Source: UBA2883 sp050873965
GTDB taxonomy: Bacteria; Cyanobacteriota; Vampirovibrionia; Gastranaerophilales; Gastranaerophilaceae
DNA: 12,923 bases
Direction: 5' to 3'
Assembly: GCA_050873965.1 (NCBI GenBank)
Contig: JBNMJS010000053.1
Location: forward strand, 1-12,923
Below the pieces are notes generated by a model. The model searched no databases, was not told where the DNA came from, and worked only from the letters and a program-made list of their open reading frames with translations. The position numbers and the translations under genes were made by a program. Each line of letters starts with the position of its first letter. The first letter of the stretch is position 1. This document shows positions 6,208 to 12,923 of the stretch, piece by piece.

Positions 6208-7593
6208 TTATTTAATCTGTTCTAAAATATCTTTTTCTAAATTATCTAAATGTTCTTGACTATCACTCTCAAAGTATATTCTCATCAATGGTTCAGTTCC
6301 ACTTGGACGTGCTAACACCCAACTATTATCACCATAATATACTTTTATACCATCTTTTGTATCAGTATTTGTCAAATCCATTCCACAAGCAGATTTTATT
6401 TCAGATATTCTTTTAATAACATTTTCAATTTCTGAACGATCATTCAATTTAAAATCAACACGATCATTTACAAAATCTACACCAACAATTTCTTTTAGTT
6501 CTTTTTGTAATTCCACCATAGATTTTTTAGAATATGCCATTGCCTCTAATATCAATAGATTTGCTAACAAACCATCTTTTTCGGGGATATGACCTTTAAT
6601 ACTCAATCCACCTGATTCTTCACCACCGATAATACAATCATTCAAACGCATTGCTTCACCAACATGTTTAAAACCAACAGCAGTTTCAACTACAGGTATA
6701 TTTAATCTTTCAGCAATTTTATTAAGCATCAAACTTGCACCAACGGTTTTCACAAGACAACCTGTCATTTTTCTATCTCTTACCAAATGCAATAATAAAA
6801 TAGCAATAATTTCGTTCGGTGTAACATATTCACCATTTTCATTAATAAATCCGAATCTATCAGAATCACCATCATTGGCACAACCAACAGAATTAGGTTC
6901 AGATTTTACTTTTTCAATTAGTTCTTTCAAATATTTTGGTTTAGGTTCAGGCATGCCACCACCAAAATTAACATCATGCTCCATGTGTAATGTTTCGAAT
7001 TTTATTCCATGATTTTTCAATAAAGTATCAAAATAACCAATACTTGCAGCATACAAACCATCAAAAATAATATTCTTATCTAATGATTTAATAAGTTCAA
7101 AATCAATAAGTTTTTCAATATGTTCATAATATTCAGGTGCAAAATCAGTTTTCACAATTTCACGAGGTTCACAATTTGTACTAAATTCTTCACCTAAATT
7201 TTCCATTAACTTATCAGTAATTTCTTGAGTTGCAGGTCCAGCATAATCTGGAATAAACTTGATACCCAAATACTCAGGTGGATTATGAGAAGCAGTAAAC
7301 ATAATTGCACAAGCATTTCTATTTTTAGCACAATATGCTAATACAGGAGTTGGTACAACATGAGAAGAATAATAAACATTAAAACCTTGACTAGCCAATA
7401 TATCAGCCGTTAATTCTGAAAAAATATCAGCCATATTTCTTGGATCATATCCAATAATTATTGGTTTTTCTATACCATACTTTTCAAAAACATATTTACC
7501 GATAGCATTAGTAACTAAACGAACATTTTCTTCTGAAAAATCTTTTCCTACGATTGCTCTCCAACCATCTGTACCAAATTTTATGCTTGTCAT
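6208..7593 (-). CDS. Phosphoglucomutase/phosphomannomutase family protein
   Basis: This 461-residue cytoplasmic alpha-D-phosphohexomutase moves phosphate between C1 and C6 of a hexose through a phosphoserine enzyme. All four family sites are intact: TASHNP (100-105) with catalytic Ser102, the metal loop DGDSDRFG (241-248), the sugar-recognition loop GGEESGG (323-329), and the phosphate-binding loop RPSGTEP (429-435). The N-terminus FGTDGWRA (6-13) is the usual opening of this branch. Sequence alone does not separate phosphoglucomutase, phosphomannomutase and phosphoglucosamine mutase, so no symbol is given. The start is supported by GGAGG four bases before the ATG. It is the last gene of the operon, 12 bases after the PurD-like gene. 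No terminator is visible before the converging neighbour five bases away. Confidence 0.93.
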   Translation of the reverse strand: MTSIKFGTDGWRAIVGKDFSEENVRLVTNAIGKYVFEKYGIEKPIIIGYDPRNMADIFSELTADILASQGFNVYYSSHVVPTPVLAYCAKNRNACAIMFTASHNPPEYLGIKFIPDYAGPATQEITDKLMENLGEEFSTNCEPREIVKTDFAPEYYEHIEKLIDFELIKSLDKNIIFDGLYAASIGYFDTLLKNHGIKFETLHMEHDVNFGGGMPEPKPKYLKELIEKVKSEPNSVGCANDGDSDRFGFINENGEYVTPNEIIAILLLHLVRDRKMTGCLVKTVGASLMLNKIAERLNIPVVETAVGFKHVGEAMRLNDCIIGGEESGGLSIKGHIPEKDGLLANLLILEAMAYSKKSMVELQKELKEIVGVDFVNDRVDFKLNDRSEIENVIKRISEIKSACGMDLTNTDTKDGIKVYYGDNSWVLARPSGTEPLMRIYFESDSQEHLDNLEKDILEQIK

Positions 7594-7605
7594 TTCGCCT
7601 CCAAA

Positions 7606-8853
7606 TTATTGAATATGTGATGGAATTTTACAAAGGTCTTTTCTAAAATGTTTTCCTCTAAATTCAATCGCTTCAATTTCATTATATAAATTTGTTGCTG
7701 CTCTACTCATAGTTTTTGCCGTCGTAGTAACAACCAAAACTCTATCACCTAATGTTTCATATTCTGTATATTCATTTTGTTTAGTATTCAAATGTGCTAA
7801 TAATGTATCCTCTTGAAGTTCATCTAAACCTTGAATAACTTCATTTTTTACTTGTCCACTTGATAATACACAACTTACTGCAAATTCATCTTTGAAATCT
7901 AACATATCATAATCATCAGAGAATGAACCAATTACACATGCCTGCATAAGTTTAAAAATATCATTCTCAACTAACGATAAAACACCTTGTGCATCATGAT
8001 CTCTTAAAAATGGAGTACACTCAGTAATCGCTATGTCACCCTCTGGTGTTAAAACACCTTCAAATCCAATTACACCCATATATGGTTTTAAACCCTCAGA
8101 TAAGAAATTAATAATTGGATAAACAATTTCATTCATCAAATAATCTTCATGGTCATAAGTTAACTTTGTAAAAGGTGAACAAGCACCCATTCCGTCAGTT
8201 AATACCCCACCATCACCGTCAAGGGCAAATTTATAATCTTGAACACTACCTAATGGCAATGCTTTGTAACCATCTGTTATCACATAAAATGAAAAATTAG
8301 TTCCATAAACGTAATCTTCAATTATAACTTTTGATTCACCACTAAAGAAACAATCTTCAATAAAAGATTTTGCAATATTCATAGATGGACAAACCATAAC
8401 AGAATTCTTTGTTTTATGAGCATCTGTTTTTATAACAACAGGCATGTCACAATTTTTTAGATAATCTATTGCCAAATTTTTCTTTTCATAAACTGCAAAT
8501 CTTGGAGTTGGTAATCTTAATTTATAAAACATCTTCTTTGCAGTTGCTCTACTTGTAGCAAACTGAGCAGCCTCAGTTGTTGGTGCAAAAATCATTAAAC
8601 CATTATCATTGAACATATTAAAAATATCCGATTTTATCGCAGTTTCTGAACTAGCAATAGTAAAGAAAATATCATTTTCTAATGCGAAATTTAACAATTC
8701 AATAATACTAAACTCTCTAATATCAACAATTGTTGCAAACTCTTTCATGCCATCATTACCAGGAGCAACAAATACATTAAATTCTTCTGATAATATTTTT
8801 GCTAACGCAGATTCTTTTGCAGAGTTTCCAACTATAAGAATGTTTTTTTTCAT
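7606..8853 (-). CDS. purD: PurD-family ATP-grasp protein (GAR synthetase-like, diverged active site)
   Basis: At 415 residues it has the length and domain order of phosphoribosylamine-glycine ligase, the second step of de novo purine synthesis. Family landmarks kept: ILIVG (5-9), APGNDG (30-35), a region around PTTEAAQFATSRATAKKMF (91-109), LPTPRF (114-119), QDYKFALDGDGG (205-216) with TDGMGACSP (219-227), and the C-terminal end DRVLVVTT (370-377) to RGKHFRKDL (399-407). Landmarks lost: the N-terminal GGREHA is SAKESA (11-16); the glycine-rich ATP loop after VVIKTD (GLAAGKG in the family) reads AHKTKNS (145-151); and the metal-binding EFNARFGDPE becomes ECTPFLRDHD (278-287). It may be a weak, altered or inactive homologue. 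AGGA seven bases before the ATG supports the start. It sits 22 bases after the SNF2 gene and 12 before the mutase gene. Confidence 0.8.
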   Translation of the reverse strand: MKKNILIVGNSAKESALAKILSEEFNVFVAPGNDGMKEFATIVDIREFSIIELLNFALENDIFFTIASSETAIKSDIFNMFNDNGLMIFAPTTEAAQFATSRATAKKMFYKLRLPTPRFAVYEKKNLAIDYLKNCDMPVVIKTDAHKTKNSVMVCPSMNIAKSFIEDCFFSGESKVIIEDYVYGTNFSFYVITDGYKALPLGSVQDYKFALDGDGGVLTDGMGACSPFTKLTYDHEDYLMNEIVYPIINFLSEGLKPYMGVIGFEGVLTPEGDIAITECTPFLRDHDAQGVLSLVENDIFKLMQACVIGSFSDDYDMLDFKDEFAVSCVLSSGQVKNEVIQGLDELQEDTLLAHLNTKQNEYTEYETLGDRVLVVTTTAKTMSRAATNLYNEIEAIEFRGKHFRKDLCKIPSHIQ

Positions 8854-8875
8854 TGAATAATCCTATCTTTTAAAA

Positions 8876-11800
8876 TTAGTCAGCAGAGAAGATTTCTTTA
8901 ATATCTTCCATTGTCAATGATTTAGTAATATTTCTATCAACAGAGATTACGCTATCAACAAGGTCACGTTTTCTCGTTTTAAGTTTTTGAATTTTTTCTT
9001 CAACAGTATTCTTAGTAATAATTCTATATACGAATACTTTCTTAGTTTGACCAATACGATAAGCACGGTCAGTTGCTTGGTCTTCAACAGCAGGGTTCCA
9101 CCATGGATCATAATGGATTACATAATCTGCACCAGTCAAGTTCAAACCAGTACCACCTGCTTTCAAACTAATCAAGAATACTTTAACTTTTGGATTGTTA
9201 TTAAAGTTTTCAACTGCAGCTTGCCTATCTTTTGTCTTACCAGTCAAATATTCATACTCAATACCAGTACGTTTCAACCAACCTTTAATAATATCAAGCA
9301 TATCAACAAATTGACTGAATAAAAGAACTCTGTGTTTTTCTTCAATAATTTGTTCTAACATACCTTTCAAATATTCAAACTTACCTGAATGGATAACACC
9401 TTTAACATGTTCTTTATCATAAAGTTTAGGGTGACAACAAATTTGACGTAGTCTAAGCAACGCAGAGAAGATTGACATTCTGCTCTTTTCTAAACCATTC
9501 ATTTCGATACTCTTGAACAATTCTTCCTTAGTACTATCTAATACATCTAAGTAGAAGTCTTTTTGTTCTGGTGTCATTTCACAATATGCCATATTTTCGA
9601 CTTTATCTGGTAAGTCTTTCGCAACGTCACGTTTCATACGTCTTAAGATGAATGGATAAATCTGTAATTTCAAACGTTTTTCAACAGTTTTATCTTGACG
9701 TTCCATAATCGGAGTAACATAACGTGAATTAAATTCTGGCATACTAAATAAGAAACCTGGCATAAGAAAATCAAATACAGACCATAATTCTTCAAGTTTG
9801 TTTTCAATTGGTGTACCTGACAATGCTAATTTATGCAAACCATTCAACGTTTTAACGGCTTGAGCAGTTTGTGATGTTGCATTTTTAATATTCTGAGATT
9901 CATCAAGAATAATATATCTAAAATTGATTTTTCTAAATTTAGCAATATCACGTCTTATCAATGCATAACTTGTAATTATAATGTCATAATTTGGAATTTC
10001 TTTAAATAATTTTTCTCTATCTGGGCCTGACAATTTTAGACAAGATAATTCCGGAGTGAATTTTTGTATTTCAGATTCCCAGTTAAATACAACAGTTGTA
10101 GGTGCAATAACAAGAGTAGGCTGAGAACCATCAACTTCTTTTGCTTTTTGAAGTAAACTCAACGCTTGTAATGTTTTACCAAGCCCCATATCATCTGCCA
10201 AAATGCCATTCAAACCATACTTATACATAAACCATAACCAACTGAAACCTTTAAGTTGATAGTCACGGAATTCTGCATTGATTTTTGGTAATTCTGTTGT
10301 TTCAGTAGTCGAGAATGTAGAAATTTGTTCCCAGAATTTTTGGAACTTTTCACTCATTACAAGTTCAAAACCTAAATTCTCTAACTCTTTTACAAGACCT
10401 GTTCTGTATGATTTAATTCTAAATTTGTTTTCATTGTTTCTGTATGCATCAAATGAATTGAAAGAACGCATCATTTGGTAAATATTTTGTGCCGGATATT
10501 CAACAAAACCCAAACTTCTTATTCTGCTATATTTTTCACCATTTTGAATAGTTTCAAAAATTGTATCAAAATCAATAATTTCTTCACCAACACGACCATA
10601 TAATTGAATTTCAAATTCATCTACTGCATCATCACAGAAATCAATTTTTGCACACATTTTAAAAGGTTCTTCAATCAATTTAAAGAAATTCATATCATCT
10701 TTTTCTTCAAACTTCCAACCTTCACCTGCTTGTTTCATATAATAATTATAAAAATCAATTGCCGTTTCTTTTTCTAATGCCAAATTATTTGTTTGCATAG
10801 GTACAAACTTACAAGCCAATAACATCGCATACGCTGCTTGTTCGTGTTTATAATTTCTTTTTATCCAATAAACAAAATCTTCACCATCTTGTTTTTTAGT
10901 AACAGTTACGTAAGGTGATTTTTCATCATGTTTTGAATATGGAACTCTAACACCATCATATTCAAAATCTAATTCTGCTTTCAAAGATTGGTCATAATCA
11001 ATACCTAAAGTAACAACGTTCAATGGTGGACGTTCTTCCAACATCAATTTTGTAATCTGTTCTGATACGTGAACAGGCATAATTTCACGAATTTTTGGAA
11101 GTTCTTCATAAATAAACTTACCACCTTCAGAATCTTTCAAATCTGTATATGTAGATTTAATTATATATTGTGGCAATTCATTCATAGCAACATTTATAGG
11201 GAATATAACATTTTTATATCTGCCCCATTTTAATTGTCTTGAAAAATATTTTACTTCTTCAAACGGATAAACATCATCACTATCAGGTCTATTCCAATAC
11301 AACGCTAATGAAAGAGTTCCATTTGTATTAGCATTTACATCTAATGACAATTCCCAAGCTTTGTCTAAAAACTTAATTCTTTGCTTAGTTTTTTCATCAA
11401 GCACTTCTTCTACTTGTGCCAATAATGGAAACATTGGCATAAATTTTGTAATTGGAATATCATACCAACCTGCTTTTTTATCTTGTCTTGCAATCTTCAA
11501 AATAAGTTGAAAAACTGCCAATTCAGCCTTTTGAGCGTCATTTAGTTCAAATCCACCTTGAACTTTTTGAGCCTCAATTAATGCTCTTAAAATATTTTCT
11601 AAAGAACGAATAATTTTTCCAGTATGTCTATCTTTGATAAGAATAGAAAAGAAATTTTGTCTTCTTTTGTTGTTGAAATGAAAAATATAATTACCTTGTG
11701 GTTGTTCAGTTAATTCTGTATTTTCATCAGGATAATTAAATTCCATTTCATATTTTGTTTCAAGCCAATCTTCATAAGCATGATCATCAATCGCTTGAAG

Positions 11801-12058
11801 AGCAACTGCTACTGAATGCTTACACCATTCTTCTTTTAATGGACAATTACATCTCGCTTCAACACCAGACTTCTTAAAAATCAAATCTGTAGCATAATAA
11901 TCTTGGAAATTACCTTTTACTCTACCTTTGTAGAAGTTTTTGATAGGTGAAGCATCAAGTATCATATCTTTTTTATAATACTCGTATCCACGTCGCCAAC
12001 TGCCGGCAGACGCATTATCTTTAACGTATTTAAAATTAAACTTAAAAACTTTACTCAT
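8876..12058 (-). CDS. SNF2-family ATPase with N-terminal SWIM zinc finger
   Basis: From the ATG at 12058 the protein has 1060 residues; numbers here count from an in-frame TTG at 12070. That TTG directly abuts the AAGGA ribosome site (12075-12071) and so is unusable, while the ATG lies 12 bases away. A SWIM zinc finger CxCx6CxH (C74, C76, C83, H85) comes first, then a long bacterial SNF2-associated region (about 100-590). The two-lobed motor follows: DMGLGKT (627-633, Walker A), DESQNIKN (723-730, motif II), SGTPIEN (751-757), LLFSQF (916-921), LKAGGTGLNL (969-978), DPWWNP (988-993) and QATDRAYRIGQ (998-1008). All motor motifs are intact. Such proteins translocate on double-stranded DNA and remodel protein-DNA complexes, often at the RNA-polymerase or repair level; the exact role of this one is unknown. 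It heads an operon with the PurD-like and mutase genes. Confidence 0.93.
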   Translation of the reverse strand: MSKVFKFNFKYVKDNASAGSWRRGYEYYKKDMILDASPIKNFYKGRVKGNFQDYYATDLIFKKSGVEARCNCPLKEEWCKHSVAVALQAIDDHAYEDWLETKYEMEFNYPDENTELTEQPQGNYIFHFNNKRRQNFFSILIKDRHTGKIIRSLENILRALIEAQKVQGGFELNDAQKAELAVFQLILKIARQDKKAGWYDIPITKFMPMFPLLAQVEEVLDEKTKQRIKFLDKAWELSLDVNANTNGTLSLALYWNRPDSDDVYPFEEVKYFSRQLKWGRYKNVIFPINVAMNELPQYIIKSTYTDLKDSEGGKFIYEELPKIREIMPVHVSEQITKLMLEERPPLNVVTLGIDYDQSLKAELDFEYDGVRVPYSKHDEKSPYVTVTKKQDGEDFVYWIKRNYKHEQAAYAMLLACKFVPMQTNNLALEKETAIDFYNYYMKQAGEGWKFEEKDDMNFFKLIEEPFKMCAKIDFCDDAVDEFEIQLYGRVGEEIIDFDTIFETIQNGEKYSRIRSLGFVEYPAQNIYQMMRSFNSFDAYRNNENKFRIKSYRTGLVKELENLGFELVMSEKFQKFWEQISTFSTTETTELPKINAEFRDYQLKGFSWLWFMYKYGLNGILADDMGLGKTLQALSLLQKAKEVDGSQPTLVIAPTTVVFNWESEIQKFTPELSCLKLSGPDREKLFKEIPNYDIIITSYALIRRDIAKFRKINFRYIILDESQNIKNATSQTAQAVKTLNGLHKLALSGTPIENKLEELWSVFDFLMPGFLFSMPEFNSRYVTPIMERQDKTVEKRLKLQIYPFILRRMKRDVAKDLPDKVENMAYCEMTPEQKDFYLDVLDSTKEELFKSIEMNGLEKSRMSIFSALLRLRQICCHPKLYDKEHVKGVIHSGKFEYLKGMLEQIIEEKHRVLLFSQFVDMLDIIKGWLKRTGIEYEYLTGKTKDRQAAVENFNNNPKVKVFLISLKAGGTGLNLTGADYVIHYDPWWNPAVEDQATDRAYRIGQTKKVFVYRIITKNTVEEKIQKLKTRKRDLVDSVISVDRNITKSLTMEDIKEIFSAD

Positions 12059-12147
12059 TAACTGAGTCAATCCTTTTCGGGTTTCTAATAAAAAACGGTT
12101 ATTCCAATAAAGTAGGCATAAAATAAAAACCTATCAGCCCTAATATT

Positions 12148-12175
12148 ATTCTACACAAATAAATAAAAAATACAA
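12148..12175 (-). promoter_or_regulatory. Candidate promoter of the SNF2-purD-mutase operon
   Basis: On the minus strand TTGTAT (12175-12170) and TAGAAT (12153-12148) are separated by 16 bases, giving a leader of about 85 bases before the ATG at 12058. The match is fair, not decisive. Confidence 0.4.
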
Positions 12176-12185
12176 GCATTTTATT

Positions 12186-12215
12186 TGGTTTTAATACTCA
12201 ATATTTAAGTATAAT
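12186..12215 (+). promoter_or_regulatory. Candidate plus-strand promoter with perfect -10 box
   Basis: TTGGTT (12186-12191), an 18-base spacer and TATAAT (12210-12215). It is divergent from the SNF2 promoter. The 12-base string TAAGTATAATTC around the -10 box (12206-12217) recurs exactly 70 bases downstream at 12276-12287, containing a second perfect TATAAT (12280-12285) with no clear -35. Either could drive the small unit at 12306-12499. Confidence 0.4.
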
Positions 12216-12305
12216 TCATTGCGAAATGTAAAGATTTAGAAAAAAGAGCAAATTTAAAATTCAGCAACATTCATGTAAGTATAATTCTTTATAAGGAAAA
12301 ACATA

Positions 12306-12499
12306 TTGAATAGTACACTAAATTCTTCAAAAGTTCCGATGCCACCAGCATTTATGGCGACAACAAGACAAAAATATTATTAAGAAGTCAAGGTATCACC
12401 GACATATCATTTTGCGAAAAACGATCAGCAGCCATGCATGCCTTAAACGTAATAGGGAACATGACTAAGGGCATTTTGTCATTAGCAAAAAAGGGTTAG
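12306..12499 (+). pseudogene. Small frameshifted reading frame, or a short RNA unit
   Basis: A TTG at 12306 stands eight bases after AAGGA (12293-12297) and reads 25 codons to a TAA at 12381. A different frame is open without interruption from 12314 to the TAG at 12497-12499, but it has no start codon before an ATG at 12434. Joining the two at the A run near 12328-12331 by restoring a single A gives one continuous protein of about 64 residues, beginning MNSTLNSSKSSDATSIYG and ending NMTKGILSLAKKG. A promoter, a ribosome site, one compensable break and a downstream terminator all fit a small gene with a one-base deletion. A sequencing error or a non-coding RNA would fit too. I recognise no family. 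Confidence 0.4.
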
Positions 12500-12515
12500 T
12501 TTATTTACAATAAAC
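12499..12515 (+). other. Perfect 7-bp hairpin at the end of the small reading frame
   Basis: GTTTATT (12499-12505) and AATAAAC (12509-12515) pair exactly around a three-base loop, starting on the last base of the TAG stop. No T run follows, so it is not a standard terminator; it could protect a 3' end. Confidence 0.4.
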
Positions 12516-12558
12516 AAATGTTGTTGTAAATCGTCAAAATAGATGAAATTTTTATTAA

Positions 12559-12586
12559 ATAGGTAGTCTTCTACCTATCGGTTTTT
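12559..12586 (+). terminator. Hairpin terminator of the small plus-strand unit
   Basis: ATAGGTAG (12559-12566) and CTACCTAT (12571-12578) pair perfectly around TCTT, followed after three bases by TTTTT (12582-12586). With the promoter near 12210 or 12280 it would bound a transcript of roughly 300-370 bases. Confidence 0.6.
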
Positions 12587-12674
12587 ACGAGGATTTTTTC
12601 ATTTTTAACAAAAATTTTGAATTAAATTTATAATTTATTTTTGTTTTCTTATAAATTAAATAACTAGTTATAGG

Positions 12675-12689
12675 TCAGGCTTTGCCTGA
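12675..12689. repeat. Short GC-rich hairpin TCAGGC-TTT-GCCTGA
   Basis: A 6-bp perfect stem with a three-base loop, next to the self-complementary TAACTAGTTA (12661-12670). It resembles the small palindromes inside the repeat modules at both window ends and probably marks the start of the right-hand repeat cluster. Confidence 0.45.
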
Positions 12690-12739
12690 TAAAAATATAA
12701 ATTGTCAAATTGTTTTGCAACATTTCTTTGATTATAATA

Positions 12740-12923
12740 TTTTAACTGTTTTCGTGCCTACTGTATTGTTTTCAACAACAAACAATAAATACGTCACTGC
12801 GAGAAGTAGATTTTCGACTCTGCCGAGCAAAATAATTAAGTATTATTTTGTGAGAGGTGGCGACGACGAAGTCTAGCCCGTAACGTGGAGCAGAATAAAA
12901 CAATGATGGCTCATTACGTTAAG
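12740..12923. repeat. Modular intergenic repeat cluster, right copy
   Basis: This holds module C inverted (12740-12781), module A inverted (12873-12895) and module B direct (12890-12923), the last two overlapping by six bases. Between them is a segment beginning GTCACTGCGAG (12793-12803), which resembles the GTCATTGCGAG repeats scattered through many low-GC bacterial genomes. It also contains a hairpin AAAATAAT (12829-12836)/ATTATTTT (12842-12849) with an extra C-G pair. The segment after the terminator at 12586 up to here is plain AT-rich sequence with no gene that I can support. The last module runs to the window edge and may continue beyond it. Confidence 0.75.

Noticed and set aside
8987..9322. 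Plus-strand open frame of 111 codons inside the SNF2 gene
   Set aside because: It is antisense to the conserved helicase C-terminal motifs, with no start signals.
12059..12070. TTG start giving four extra residues to the SNF2 protein
   Set aside because: AAGGA abuts this TTG with no spacing, while an ATG 12 bases from the same AAGGA is usable.
12682..12876. Open frame of 64 codons on the plus strand
   Set aside because: It runs straight through the repeat modules and hairpins, lacks a ribosome site, and its codons follow the palindromes; it is a by-product of the repeat cluster.
1..12923. tRNA, rRNA, CRISPR array, prophage or transposase genes
   Set aside because: I looked for T-loop signatures, regularly spaced repeats and transposase or phage proteins and saw none; the repeats at the ends are few, irregularly spaced and not CRISPR-like.

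Overview
The window is strongly AT-rich bacterial chromosome. It has ordinary TAA/TAG stops, recognisable Shine-Dalgarno sites and tightly packed genes on both strands. Gene content and style suggest a low-GC gut-type bacterium: a PlsY with the GGKSVA variant, a phosphoglucomutase/phosphomannomutase beginning FGTDGWRA, a SWIM-domain SNF2 ATPase, and dispersed repeats of the GTCA(T/C)TGCGAG kind. Gastranaerophilales/Melainabacteria (non-photosynthetic relatives of Cyanobacteria) is my best guess. It is an inference from style, because the window holds no rRNA, tRNA or other marker.

Layout from left to right. Positions 1-297 are intergenic and filled with modular repeats that recur at the far right end. 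Positions 298-3355 (minus strand) hold a drug-efflux operon transcribed marR-like regulator, then emrA, then emrB; a perfect 16-bp palindrome lies just upstream and is the obvious operator candidate. Positions 3522-3755 (minus) encode a 77-residue Asn/Gly-rich protein of unknown function with its own intrinsic terminator. Reading the other way are plsY (4027-4638), a 133-residue Pro/Gly/Met-rich protein with a collagen-like tail (4730-5131) closed by a strong terminator, and a two-domain GNAT-like protein (5213-6202). The GNAT-like gene has a near-consensus promoter placed so that its mRNA would begin at the ATG, i.e. leaderless.

Positions 6208-12058 (minus) form a second operon with short gaps: a SNF2-family ATPase with an N-terminal SWIM zinc finger, a GAR-synthetase (PurD) family ATP-grasp protein whose glycine-rich ATP loop and metal site look eroded, and a phosphohexomutase with all catalytic motifs. 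Its end meets the GNAT-like gene tail-to-tail with 5 bp between them and no terminator.

Positions 12059-12923 carry no intact conventional gene. They hold divergent promoter-like sequences, a small reading frame apparently broken by a one-base loss in an A run (or else a short untranslated RNA unit), a hairpin terminator, and a second assembly of the left-end repeat modules. Two of those modules are inverted and one is direct relative to the left end.

The two operons and the plus-strand block look like ordinary chromosomal functions: drug efflux, phospholipid synthesis, sugar-phosphate and purine metabolism, and DNA/chromatin remodelling. I see no defence island, prophage, transposase or CRISPR array. 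The items most worth a second look are the degenerate PurD-like protein, the leaderless GNAT gene, the paired mosaic repeats at the two ends, and the two compositionally odd small proteins around plsY.
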